From: JACQNR01 sp049515175
GTDB lineage: Bacteria > Acidobacteriota > Terriglobia > UBA7540
DNA: 25,651 nucleotides
Direction of reading: 5' to 3'
Assembly (NCBI GenBank): GCA_049515175.1
Contig: JBEKUI010000026.1
Span: 1-25,651, forward strand
The number at the start of each line of letters is the position of its first letter. Within the stretch, counting starts at the first letter, position 1. Position numbers and translations under genes: made by a program. Of this stretch, positions 1 through 6,630 are shown piece by piece. The notes beneath the pieces were generated by a model. The model worked only from the letters and a program-made list of their open reading frames with translations, made no database searches and was not told the origin of the DNA.

Positions 1-1503
1 CGCGACCTCGGCTTTCCCGGCGAGTACCCTTTCACGCGCGGCATTCATCCCACCGGCTATCGTAGCCGCTTCTGGACGATGCGTCAGTACGCCGGCTTCG
101 GCACGGCGGTCGAGGCCAATGCGCGCTTCCAATACCTGCTGGCGCAGGGCCAGACGGGCCTTTCCATCGCCTTCGACCTCCCCACGCAGATCGGTCTGGA
201 TTCCGATCATCCCATGGCGCGCGGCGAGGTGGGCCGCGTCGGTGTCGCCATTGATTCACTGGAAGACATGGAGACGCTGTTCGAGGGGATTCCCCTCGAG
301 CGCGTCTCCACCTCGATGACCATCAACGCGACGGCCGCAATTCTGCTGGCCCTCTACCTGGCCGTCGCCGAGAAACAGGGCGCCGATCTCAAGAAGATCT
401 CCGGCACGGTTCAAAACGACATCCTGAAGGAATACATCGCCCGCGGGACTTACATTTATCCCCCCGGCCCCGCGCTGCGCATCGTCACCGACATCTTCGC
501 TTTCTGCCACGAGCACGCGCCGGAATGGAACACCATTTCCATCAGCGGCTATCACATTCGCGAGGCCGGCTCGACGGCGGTGCAAGAAGTGGCCTTCACG
601 CTCGCCAACGCCATCACCTACGTCGAAGCGGCGCGCGCGCGCGGCCTCAAGGTCGACGACTTTGCTCCCCGCCTTTCCTTTTTTCTGAACGCCCACAACG
701 ACCTGCTGGAGGAAGTCGCGAAGTTCCGCGCGGCGCGCCGTCTCTGGGCGCGGTTGATGCGCGAGCGTTTCCAAGCCCAAGATCCGCGCTCCTGGATGTT
801 TCGCTTCCACACGCAGACCGCCGGCTCCACACTCACCGGCCAGCAGCCTGACGTTAACCTGGTGCGCGTCGCTCTGCAGGCTCTCGCCGCGGTGCTGGGC
901 GGAACGCAGTCGCTCCACACCAACGCGCGCGACGAGGCCCTGGCCCTGCCCACTGAAGCCTCGGCCCTACTCGCCCTGCGCACGCAGCAGATCATTGCCC
1001 AGGAGAGCGGCGTGGCCCAGACGGTCGATCCGCTCGGAGGCTCCTATTTCATCGAAGATCTGACGAACCGGATTGAGAAAGCCGCGGAGGAATACCTCCA
1101 GAAAATCGACGCCATGGGCGGCGTCCTGCGTGCCATCCAGGCGGGGTTCATCCAGAGGGAGATCCAGCAGTCCGCCTACGAATACCAGAAACAGATCGAG
1201 TCCGGCAAGCGGGTCGTGGTGGGTGTGAATCGCTACACGTCGGCAGAATCCGCCCCTCTGACCTTGCTGCGCATCGATCCGGAAATCGAACGCGCGCAAG
1301 TCAAGCGCCTCGAGGCCCTGCGCTCGCGACGCAACGCGGAACGGGTTCGAGCCGCATTGCAAGAGGTTGAGGCGGCGGCCCGTGGCGATCAAAATCTTAT
1401 GCCTCCCATCGTCGAGGCCGTCAAAGCATTCGCCACGGTGGGAGAGATTTCCGATGCGCTGCGCAGCGTTTTCGGCGAGCATCATGAGTCGGTTGTAATT
1501 TGA
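1..1503 (+). CDS. Methylmalonyl-CoA mutase large (catalytic) subunit, 5'-truncated
   Basis: The frame is open from base 1, so the start lies outside the window; 500 residues are visible. It catalyses the adenosylcobalamin-dependent rearrangement of methylmalonyl-CoA and succinyl-CoA, or of a closely related acyl-CoA pair. The visible part starts in the conserved block PGEYPFTRGIHPTGYR and continues through the TIM-barrel substrate domain, including GFGTA, FDLPTQIGLDSDHP, the GGTQSLHTN block and DPLGGSYFIE. It ends with the C-terminal helical part (GEISDALRSVFGEH) and has no cobalamin-binding DxHxxG domain. It is therefore the subunit type that pairs with a separate small B12-binding subunit, as in archaeal and many bacterial two-subunit mutases. 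Isobutyryl- or ethylmalonyl-CoA mutase specificity cannot be excluded without aligning the substrate-binding residues. No partner subunit is in the window. Confidence 0.93.
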   Translation, partial: RDLGFPGEYPFTRGIHPTGYRSRFWTMRQYAGFGTAVEANARFQYLLAQGQTGLSIAFDLPTQIGLDSDHPMARGEVGRVGVAIDSLEDMETLFEGIPLERVSTSMTINATAAILLALYLAVAEKQGADLKKISGTVQNDILKEYIARGTYIYPPGPALRIVTDIFAFCHEHAPEWNTISISGYHIREAGSTAVQEVAFTLANAITYVEAARARGLKVDDFAPRLSFFLNAHNDLLEEVAKFRAARRLWARLMRERFQAQDPRSWMFRFHTQTAGSTLTGQQPDVNLVRVALQALAAVLGGTQSLHTNARDEALALPTEASALLALRTQQIIAQESGVAQTVDPLGGSYFIEDLTNRIEKAAEEYLQKIDAMGGVLRAIQAGFIQREIQQSAYEYQKQIESGKRVVVGVNRYTSAESAPLTLLRIDPEIERAQVKRLEALRSRRNAERVRAALQEVEAAARGDQNLMPPIVEAVKAFATVGEISDALRSVFGEHHESVVI

Positions 1504-1534
1504 TACAAGGCCTGGCATCTGCTATCGTTCGGTC

Positions 1535-1924
1535 ATGGCGTACCCGAAGGTGCTTGCATTCCTGCTTTGCGAGAGCGCGATACGGGGCTCTGACGGAAAG
1601 GTAAGCCTGCGTGGTTTGTTCGACAGGATCATAGTCCCGCGGAGCCCAGCAAATCCCAAGCTCTTTTTCGTTTTCTATAAGGTCGTTGTCGAAGAGCCAT
1701 GCACTGTATCACTGAGAGTGATTGACCCTTCGCAAGGCCAGATTCAAGGAAACTGGCGCGATTCACTCTCGCAGCCTGGTCCTGTCCAATCGATTTGGGC
1801 TGTCACTACGGCCCTTTTCAGTCAGCCAGGACAGTACGTTCTTGAGTTGAGGGAAGAGACCAATGATTCGGAGGCGCTCTCGCTGGCATCCATGCTGCTT
1901 GTCGTTAATGAGGAGGGCGGATAG
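1535..1924 (+). CDS. Small DUF6941-like protein
   Basis: A 129-residue soluble protein with no signal peptide or membrane segment. The opening (KVLAFLLCESAIRGSDGKVS followed by LRGLFDRI) resembles my memory of the DUF6941 family, small beta-rich proteins of unknown role; this assignment is from recognition only. The rest alternates beta-strand-like stretches (LFFVFYKVVVEEP, VSLRVIDPS, QYVLELREE), which suggests an all-beta sandwich. It starts 31 bases after the mutase stop with no clear Shine-Dalgarno sequence, and ends five bases before the candidate antitoxin ORF. The stretch is less GC-rich than the flanking genes (about 48-55% in counted lines), so it may be part of an acquired island with the toxin-antitoxin pair. 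Function unknown. Confidence 0.75.
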   Translation: MAYPKVLAFLLCESAIRGSDGKVSLRGLFDRIIVPRSPANPKLFFVFYKVVVEEPCTVSLRVIDPSQGQIQGNWRDSLSQPGPVQSIWAVTTALFSQPGQYVLELREETNDSEALSLASMLLVVNEEGG

Positions 1925-1947
1925 ATTTCATGAATACGGAGATCATA

Positions 1948-2199
1948 ATGGTCGAAACGCGCTGGGCCAGGCTTCCCGAGGAGGCGATTGCTGCAGCTCA
2001 GCGGCTCGATGCCCGGTTGTCGGCCGGCCAATACCAAAATGGGGGCCGAAGCTTCTTTGCGGGAAAGTCGCTTACCGAGTTGGCGCGTGAGCAAGGTGTC
2101 TGTCCGATCGAGGACGCTGGAATCTTCGCGGGCGGCTTCCCTGCAGATGAGAATCTAGATGAGATGCTCGACGAGATCTACCGGCTCCGCGAGCCTTAG
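1948..2199 (+). CDS. Putative antitoxin of a VapBC-type pair
   Basis: A small acidic protein of 83 residues directly upstream of a PIN-domain toxin gene. By position and size it should be the antitoxin that binds and inhibits the toxin and probably represses the operon. The middle contains FFAGKSLTELAREQGV, which resembles the family of small antitoxin-like proteins paired with PIN toxins; the tail (ENLDEMLDEIYRLREP) is an acidic helix of the sort that docks on a toxin. No clear ribbon-helix-helix or AbrB motif is visible. Start choice: GGAG at 1938-1941 lies six bases before the ATG at 1948. An upstream in-frame ATG at 1930 would add six residues and has AGGAGG about 13 bases before it. The stop lies 12 bases before the toxin start, so the two are probably co-translated. 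Confidence 0.72.
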   Translation: MVETRWARLPEEAIAAAQRLDARLSAGQYQNGGRSFFAGKSLTELAREQGVCPIEDAGIFAGGFPADENLDEMLDEIYRLREP

Positions 2200-2211
2200 A
2201 CCGGCTGCCCT

Positions 2212-2625
2212 ATGGATGAAGTTCTGCTCGACACCAATGTTTTCTCATACCTCTTGCGGGAGGGCGATCCGAGGGCTGGCCTTTACCGTCCCCACATTCA
2301 ATCCCGGACAGTCGTGATTTCCTTCGTAACTGTGGGCGAACTCTACTATTGGGCAGAGCGGAGAAACTGGGGACCGGCGAAGGTCCTGTCGTTAGAAGAA
2401 AGAATTGAAGCCGCAATCGTTGTTCCGTACGACTTCGAGATTTGCAGGACTTACGCGCGGCTCAAGTGTGAGCTAAGGACCCCGAGCGGTACTCATAGGG
2501 TCGTCGGCGACAATGACCTGTGGATCGCATCCTGCGCGGTCAGGCACGCTATACCTCTGGTCACTCATAATCGCCGCCATTTTGAAGGTATCCGAGGCCT
2601 GAATATTGTCAGCGAAGCTCCCTGA
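2212..2625 (+). CDS. PIN-domain ribonuclease toxin, VapC family
   Basis: A 137-residue single-domain PIN protein. PIN toxins are Mg2+-dependent endoribonucleases, commonly cutting tRNA or rRNA. Acidic active-site candidates are in the expected order: D7 in LLDTNVFSYLL, E43 in TVGELYYWAE, D100 and D102 in VVGDNDLWIAS, and N120 in LVTHNRRHF. All four blocks are intact, so the toxin looks functional. It follows the putative antitoxin by 12 bases with no strong ribosome-binding site of its own, which fits translational coupling. The DUF6941-like gene just upstream may travel with it. The target RNA cannot be told from sequence. Confidence 0.9.
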   Translation: MDEVLLDTNVFSYLLREGDPRAGLYRPHIQSRTVVISFVTVGELYYWAERRNWGPAKVLSLEERIEAAIVVPYDFEICRTYARLKCELRTPSGTHRVVGDNDLWIASCAVRHAIPLVTHNRRHFEGIRGLNIVSEAP

Positions 2626-2687
2626 CCTGGATGGGGTATCTCTTCAATCCGTTCTCTCTAATCCTCTCTACCACTTAAGGACCATCT

Positions 2688-4076
2688 ATGGTCACACTCC
2701 AATTCCTCGGTGCAACTGGAACGGTAACAGGATCGAAATACGTCTTGGAAGCGGGCGATGAGCGCTTGATGGTCGATTGCGGCCTCTTCCAGGGCGATAA
2801 GGAACTCCGCCTGCGCAACTGGAATCCGCTGCCCGTTCCGCCGAAGACCCTGAACTGGCTGGTGCTGACCCACGCCCACCTCGACCACATTGGTTACATC
2901 CCACGGTTTATCAAGGACGGCTTTCGCGGCCAGGTTCTCGCCTCGGCGCCTACGGTGGAGCTGGCGCGGCTGGTGCTGCCGGATTCCGGCCACCTGCAGG
3001 AAGAAGATGCGGAACACGCTAATTACAAGGGCTTCTCGAAGCACAAGCCGGCGCTACCGCTCTACACTTACGAGGAGGCGGTGGCCTCACTCGACCAATT
3101 CCGCGCCATCGATGAATCCAAGCCGCTCGAACTCTCCCCTCACTTCACAGTGCGCCTGCACCGCGCCGGACACATTCTAGGCGCGCGCATGATTGAGGTC
3201 ACGGTGCGCGATAACGGCGCGGCCCGCAAGGTCCTGTTCGGCGGCGACCTCGGCCGGTTCCCGCAACTTATTCTCTACGAGCCCGAGGTCCCCGACGGCG
3301 TCGATTACCTGCTGGTCGAATCGACTTACGGGGACCGCCTGCACCCGCAGGACGACTACCGCGCGAGGCTGGCCCAGCTCGTGGAATCGACCGCGAGCCG
3401 TGGAGGGACGCTGGTCATTCCTTCTTTCGCGGTTGGCCGCACGCAGGAACTCCTCTACCTGCTCCGCGAACTTATCGAGCAGGGCAAGATGCACTCGATC
3501 CCCATCCACGTTGACAGCCCCATGGGCATCGACGTGACCGACATCTACATGCGGCACAAAGAGGAGCACGACCTCGAAACGCTGGCGGTTGAATCGCGCG
3601 GCGCGAAGCCGTTTTCACCGCCCGGTGTACATTTCGACCGCACGCGCGAGCAATCCATCGCCCTCAATGAGGCGCACTATCCCATGGCCATCATCTCTGC
3701 CAGTGGCATGGCCACAGGGGGGCGGGTGCTCCACCACCTGGAGCGCTGTCTGCCCGACCATCGCAACACGGTGTTGTTTGTGGGGTTTCAGGGAGCAGGC
3801 ACGCGCGGACAGATCATCAAATCCGGCGCGGAGTTTGTGAAGATGCACGGCCGCCAAGTGCGCATCCGCGCCCGCATCGAATCGATGGAGAACCTAAGCG
3901 CCCACGCCGACTACGGCGAGATTCTGGGATGGCTCGGGCAATTCCACATGCAGCCGAAAATGACGTTCCTCGTTCACGGTGAACCCAAGGCCGCCGAAGC
4001 GTTGAGGCAGAGGGTAAGCAGCCAGCTTCGCTGGAACGTCGCTGTCCCCAAGTATATGGAGAAGGTGGCGCTGTAA
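2688..4076 (+). CDS. Metallo-beta-lactamase/beta-CASP ribonuclease (CPSF73-like)
   Basis: A complete 462-residue MBL-fold nuclease with beta-CASP and RNA-specificity domains, predicted to be a zinc-dependent endo/exoribonuclease in the cytoplasm. Visible motifs: HAHLDH at residues 62-67 (two-zinc site), HRAGHILGA (motif 3 His), FGGDLGR (motif 4 Asp), the beta-CASP SASGMATGG stretch, and the C-terminal NLSAHADYGE and FLVHGEP blocks that supply the last metal ligands. Length and architecture match the bacterial CPSF73 homologue group, for example Thermus TTHA0252. A Shine-Dalgarno-like AAGGA (within cttaaggacc) lies just before the ATG. The 62-base pyrimidine-rich leader after the toxin gene shows no clear promoter. 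The stop codon TAA lies inside a perfect inverted repeat (4067-4086). Confidence 0.92.
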   Translation: MVTLQFLGATGTVTGSKYVLEAGDERLMVDCGLFQGDKELRLRNWNPLPVPPKTLNWLVLTHAHLDHIGYIPRFIKDGFRGQVLASAPTVELARLVLPDSGHLQEEDAEHANYKGFSKHKPALPLYTYEEAVASLDQFRAIDESKPLELSPHFTVRLHRAGHILGARMIEVTVRDNGAARKVLFGGDLGRFPQLILYEPEVPDGVDYLLVESTYGDRLHPQDDYRARLAQLVESTASRGGTLVIPSFAVGRTQELLYLLRELIEQGKMHSIPIHVDSPMGIDVTDIYMRHKEEHDLETLAVESRGAKPFSPPGVHFDRTREQSIALNEAHYPMAIISASGMATGGRVLHHLERCLPDHRNTVLFVGFQGAGTRGQIIKSGAEFVKMHGRQVRIRARIESMENLSAHADYGEILGWLGQFHMQPKMTFLVHGEPKAAEALRQRVSSQLRWNVAVPKYMEKVAL

Positions 4077-4086
4077 GGACAGCGCC
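4067..4086. repeat. Perfect inverted repeat between convergent genes
   Basis: GGCGCTGT, loop AAGG, ACAGCGCC: an 8-bp perfect stem with a tetraloop, overlapping the last codons and the TAA stop of the plus-strand nuclease gene. The convergent minus-strand gene ends nine bases further on. There is no T-run on either side, so it is not a standard intrinsic terminator, but it could protect the 3' end or contribute to bidirectional termination. Confidence 0.65.
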
Positions 4087-4094
4087 GTTCCGAA

Positions 4095-5246
4095 TCAGAC
4101 TCGCCCTTCTGCTTCGGCGCGCTTCAAGAGAGCCTTCATGTACCCCACCGTATATGTATAGGCTGTCTCGCGGCCGCCTGCCATCTGCGGAACGTGGTCG
4201 GGGATCGCGATGCCGTCGAAGCGGACTACCGCCAGGGCTTTCATTACCTGGTACATGTCCATATAGCCGTCGTCCACAAACGTCTCGACGAAATGGGGCA
4301 GCGGGGCATTCACGTTGCGGAAGTGAATCTTGAAAAGCTTGTGCTGCTTGCCAAAATAGTGGATGGCCTCGATCACGCTCTTACCCATCAGCGGCCCGCC
4401 TTCCAGCCAGGTGCCGCAGCACAGGCACACACCCACGTTGGGACTGTTGGCGATGTCGAGTGCCCGGACGTAGCCGTCGAAGTTCCCGAAAATGCAGCGC
4501 GGCACACCCGCAAGCTCCGGCACGGGCGGATCGTCAGGGTGAATGCCGATGCGAACGCCTTCCTGTTCCGCCACGGGAGCCACCGCTTTGATGAAGTGCG
4601 TGTAGTTCTCCCAGATTTCTTCCTTGGTGTACTTCCTCCCGTGAGATAACGGACCGGTGAAGACTTTTCCATCCCAGTGGCCCTTGGGGTCCTTCGTCGC
4701 GTCGAAGGCGCGCGCCACCGCGCCACCGCGTGTCGTCTCGTTGTCGGAGCTCCAGATGCCGTTTCCCATGTGAGCGTAGGTCGTGTAGTGGATCCCCAGT
4801 TTACCGAGATTGCGAAGATAAGCTTTGTACTCCTCGATCTTGGCTTCGCGTCCGGGGAGGTTCAGGGTCACCTCCGGCATGTTGTGGACGTTGATGTTGC
4901 CGATGTTCCAGGCCGTGATCCCAAATCCTTCTGCCTTGCTCTTCAGCCGACGGAAATTCTCCAGTGTTGCCTCATCGCCGCGCGTCCAGATGCTGGCGTA
5001 GTCCACACCCATTTGCCGGACGAACTGGTAGTCCTCGTCCGGGGAATCGCCATTCAGTTGCGCGCAGATTTTGATACCGGGCGGGAAGTCTGGATTGATG
5101 GCTGCCGAGCGAGCGGGGCGAACGAGCAGGGCCGGCCCGCCCAGCGCTCCGGCCAGGGCCAGCTTGGTGAAGTTTCTCCTCCCCGGATCGATCCGGTCGT
5201 CGCTTGTTTTGCCGAGATTTGCATGGGGCAAGCGGTTCGCAGCCAT
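4095..5246 (-). CDS. Tat-exported mannonate-dehydratase-like TIM-barrel protein
   Basis: A 383-residue protein of the UxuA/xylose-isomerase-like TIM-barrel superfamily. UxuA enzymes dehydrate D-mannonate to 2-keto-3-deoxygluconate using a divalent metal. Here the barrel starts near residue 58. The HPDDPP block (H236), the Cys-rich strand VCLCCGTW (C274-C277), H308 in KIHFRNV and D330 in DGYMDMY are candidate metal ligands in UxuA order. The N-terminus is a Tat signal: twin Arg at residues 23-24 in GRRNFTKLALAGALGG, then a hydrophobic stretch and an Ala-rich cleavage region. Export is unusual for UxuA, which is normally cytoplasmic, so substrate and role may differ. GGAGGAGGA sits just before the ATG. 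It is the last gene of a minus-strand run, 48 bases after the HD-domain gene. Confidence 0.82.
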   Translation of the reverse strand: MAANRLPHANLGKTSDDRIDPGRRNFTKLALAGALGGPALLVRPARSAAINPDFPPGIKICAQLNGDSPDEDYQFVRQMGVDYASIWTRGDEATLENFRRLKSKAEGFGITAWNIGNINVHNMPEVTLNLPGREAKIEEYKAYLRNLGKLGIHYTTYAHMGNGIWSSDNETTRGGAVARAFDATKDPKGHWDGKVFTGPLSHGRKYTKEEIWENYTHFIKAVAPVAEQEGVRIGIHPDDPPVPELAGVPRCIFGNFDGYVRALDIANSPNVGVCLCCGTWLEGGPLMGKSVIEAIHYFGKQHKLFKIHFRNVNAPLPHFVETFVDDGYMDMYQVMKALAVVRFDGIAIPDHVPQMAGGRETAYTYTVGYMKALLKRAEAEGRV

Positions 5247-5294
5247 GATTCCTCCTCCGAGACGGTGGCATTCTACGGTCGAGCGAGTGCGATT

Positions 5295-5867
5295 CTACAC
5301 CGATGTAGGGCCGGCAGGCGCCAAACCCAGTTGATCCGCGACGGCGCGCATCGCCACGATGCAAAACGCAATGTGCTCGTCGAGGGGAACACCCAGTTCT
5401 TCCGCGCCTTTGAGGATATCCTCGCGGCTCACGGCGCGTGCGAAGGCTTTGTCCTTCATCCGCTTGCGCACCGATTTCGCCTCCAGCGTCGCGATGCGGT
5501 CCGGGCGCACATAGGCACAAGCAGTGATGAAACCCGCGAGCTCGTCGCAGGCGAAGAGGGTCTTCGCCAGCAGCGTGTCGCGCGGCACGCCGGTGTAGTC
5601 CGCATGGCCGAGGATGGCGCGGCGGATTTCCTCCGAGTATCCCTTTGCTTGCAGGATCTCGCTGCCCTTGAGGGGATGGTCGGGGGCGTTGGGGTAGACT
5701 TCGTAGTCGAAGTCGTGAATGAGGCCGGTCATGCTCCATTTTTCTTCATCTTCGCCGAACTTGCGTGCGTAGGCTTTCACGCAGGCCTCGACGGCGAGAG
5801 CGTGCTTGCGCAGATTTTCGTTCTTCGTGTATTCGCACAACAGCTCCCAGGTGGCCGCTCGGTCCAT
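5295..5867 (-). CDS. HD-domain protein (putative metal-dependent phosphohydrolase)
   Basis: A 190-residue single HD domain. H22 in LRKHALAVE, the H51-D52 pair in GLIHDFDYEVYP, H64 and H88, and D109 in ACDELAGF give the H...HD...D order of metal-binding phosphohydrolases. The usual substrates (nucleotides or other phosphate compounds) cannot be read from the sequence. The frame stays open far upstream (to 6497), but that extension overlaps the neighbouring gene in another frame. The start MDRAATWE is supported by AAGGAG six bases before the ATG and by a TATAAT at 5893-5898. It lies between the zinc-ribbon membrane protein and the mannonate-dehydratase-like gene on the same strand and may be co-transcribed with them. 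Confidence 0.88.
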   Translation of the reverse strand: MDRAATWELLCEYTKNENLRKHALAVEACVKAYARKFGEDEEKWSMTGLIHDFDYEVYPNAPDHPLKGSEILQAKGYSEEIRRAILGHADYTGVPRDTLLAKTLFACDELAGFITACAYVRPDRIATLEAKSVRKRMKDKAFARAVSREDILKGAEELGVPLDEHIAFCIVAMRAVADQLGLAPAGPTSV

Positions 5868-5892
5868 GTCGTCTCCTTGTTCGTAGGGCATC

Positions 5893-5898
5893 ATTATA
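5893..5898 (-). promoter_or_regulatory. Candidate -10 box for the HD-domain gene
   Basis: Minus strand reads TATAAT, a perfect sigma70 -10 hexamer, 26 bases before the ATG. No recognisable -35 hexamer is seen at 16-18 bases, so this is a weak call made mainly on position. Confidence 0.3.
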
Positions 5899-5977
5899 GA
5901 CGGAGTCCGCCCGTGGCGCGCGGTGAACGGGGGCAACACCCGATCCGGCACTCGGAAAGTAGTATCGCTGAACGTCG

Positions 5978-6574
5978 CTACTTGGGTGGGGGACCGTGGA
6001 AGATCATCAGCAGGGCGCCGAGGATAAAGAAGATCATCAATATCGTGAAGAGAACCCGCGACACCGGGCCGGCCTCGGCTTCGACGAACGGGCAGGGAGC
6101 TTGCGGCGTGCGCCGGCGTGCCAGGTACCAGGGGAAAACCAGAATCCAGAGGAACAACGAGCCGACGCCCCAGCGCAGGGGTTTGGGGACACGGTTTTTC
6201 TGCGCGTCGTAAAAGACCCAGAGCGAAGAACCGAGCACGATGCTCCCCATGGCGACCTTGCTGCCCTCGACGCCAAGAAAGCTGGTTGAAAGGAGAGCAG
6301 CGAGGATCCACAGTGACAGGACGCTGAAGAAGATTCTCCAGGAAAAGCGCGCCGGCCCGAGCGGGGCCGGAGCAGGCCCCGGAGCGGGAAGAGGGAGAGG
6401 GAGCAGTTCGGGTTGGGGCCGTGTTAGCTGGCTGAAATCGATTGCTGTCTGGCACGCCACGCACACGCGGCAGGTAGGCGCGAGCAACTGCCCGCACGCT
6501 GGGCAGGGGAAGGGCTCGTCAGGCGGCACAGTCTCACCCGTCGGTGCTGGTTTGGTTATTTCGATGGGATCCAT
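5978..6574 (-). CDS. Zinc-ribbon membrane protein, function unknown
   Basis: A 198-residue protein. Residues about 24-43 form a zinc ribbon (CPACG, then CRVCVACQ). A Pro-rich linker (PLPLPAPGPAPAPLGP) follows, then three or four hydrophobic segments: IFFSVLSLWILAALLSTSFL, VAMGSIVLGSSLWVFYDA, WGVGSLFLWILVFPWYLA and VLFTILMIFFILGALLMIF. The layout is typical of uncharacterised bacterial zinc-ribbon membrane proteins; no enzyme motif is visible. I chose the ATG at 6574 (MDPIEITKP) because further upstream in-frame starts run into the PIG-L gene; an alternative start at 6649 would overlap that gene by 19 bases. The ribosome-binding site is weak. It lies 56 bases after the PIG-L stop and 110 bases before the HD-domain gene. 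Confidence 0.75.
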   Translation of the reverse strand: MDPIEITKPAPTGETVPPDEPFPCPACGQLLAPTCRVCVACQTAIDFSQLTRPQPELLPLPLPAPGPAPAPLGPARFSWRIFFSVLSLWILAALLSTSFLGVEGSKVAMGSIVLGSSLWVFYDAQKNRVPKPLRWGVGSLFLWILVFPWYLARRRTPQAPCPFVEAEAGPVSRVLFTILMIFFILGALLMIFHGPPPK

Positions 6575-6630
6575 TTGTGCAGCCTGATCACGCCTCTGAG
6601 CGATCGGGTCATCGTGCCCCCTGACATCGC

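Noticed and set aside
256..918. Long minus-strand open frame over the mutase gene
   Set aside because: It is antisense to a clear methylmalonyl-CoA mutase, has Arg/Gly-rich content typical of GC-rich shadow frames, and no family resemblance.
4677..6212. 511-codon plus-strand open frame
   Set aside because: It runs opposite three recognisable minus-strand genes. Its translation is low-complexity and shows no domain; high GC removes stop codons.
5868..6497. N-terminal extension of the HD-domain protein
   Set aside because: The extension overlaps the zinc-ribbon membrane protein in another frame, is Arg/Pro-rich, and the internal ATG at 5867 has a good ribosome-binding site.
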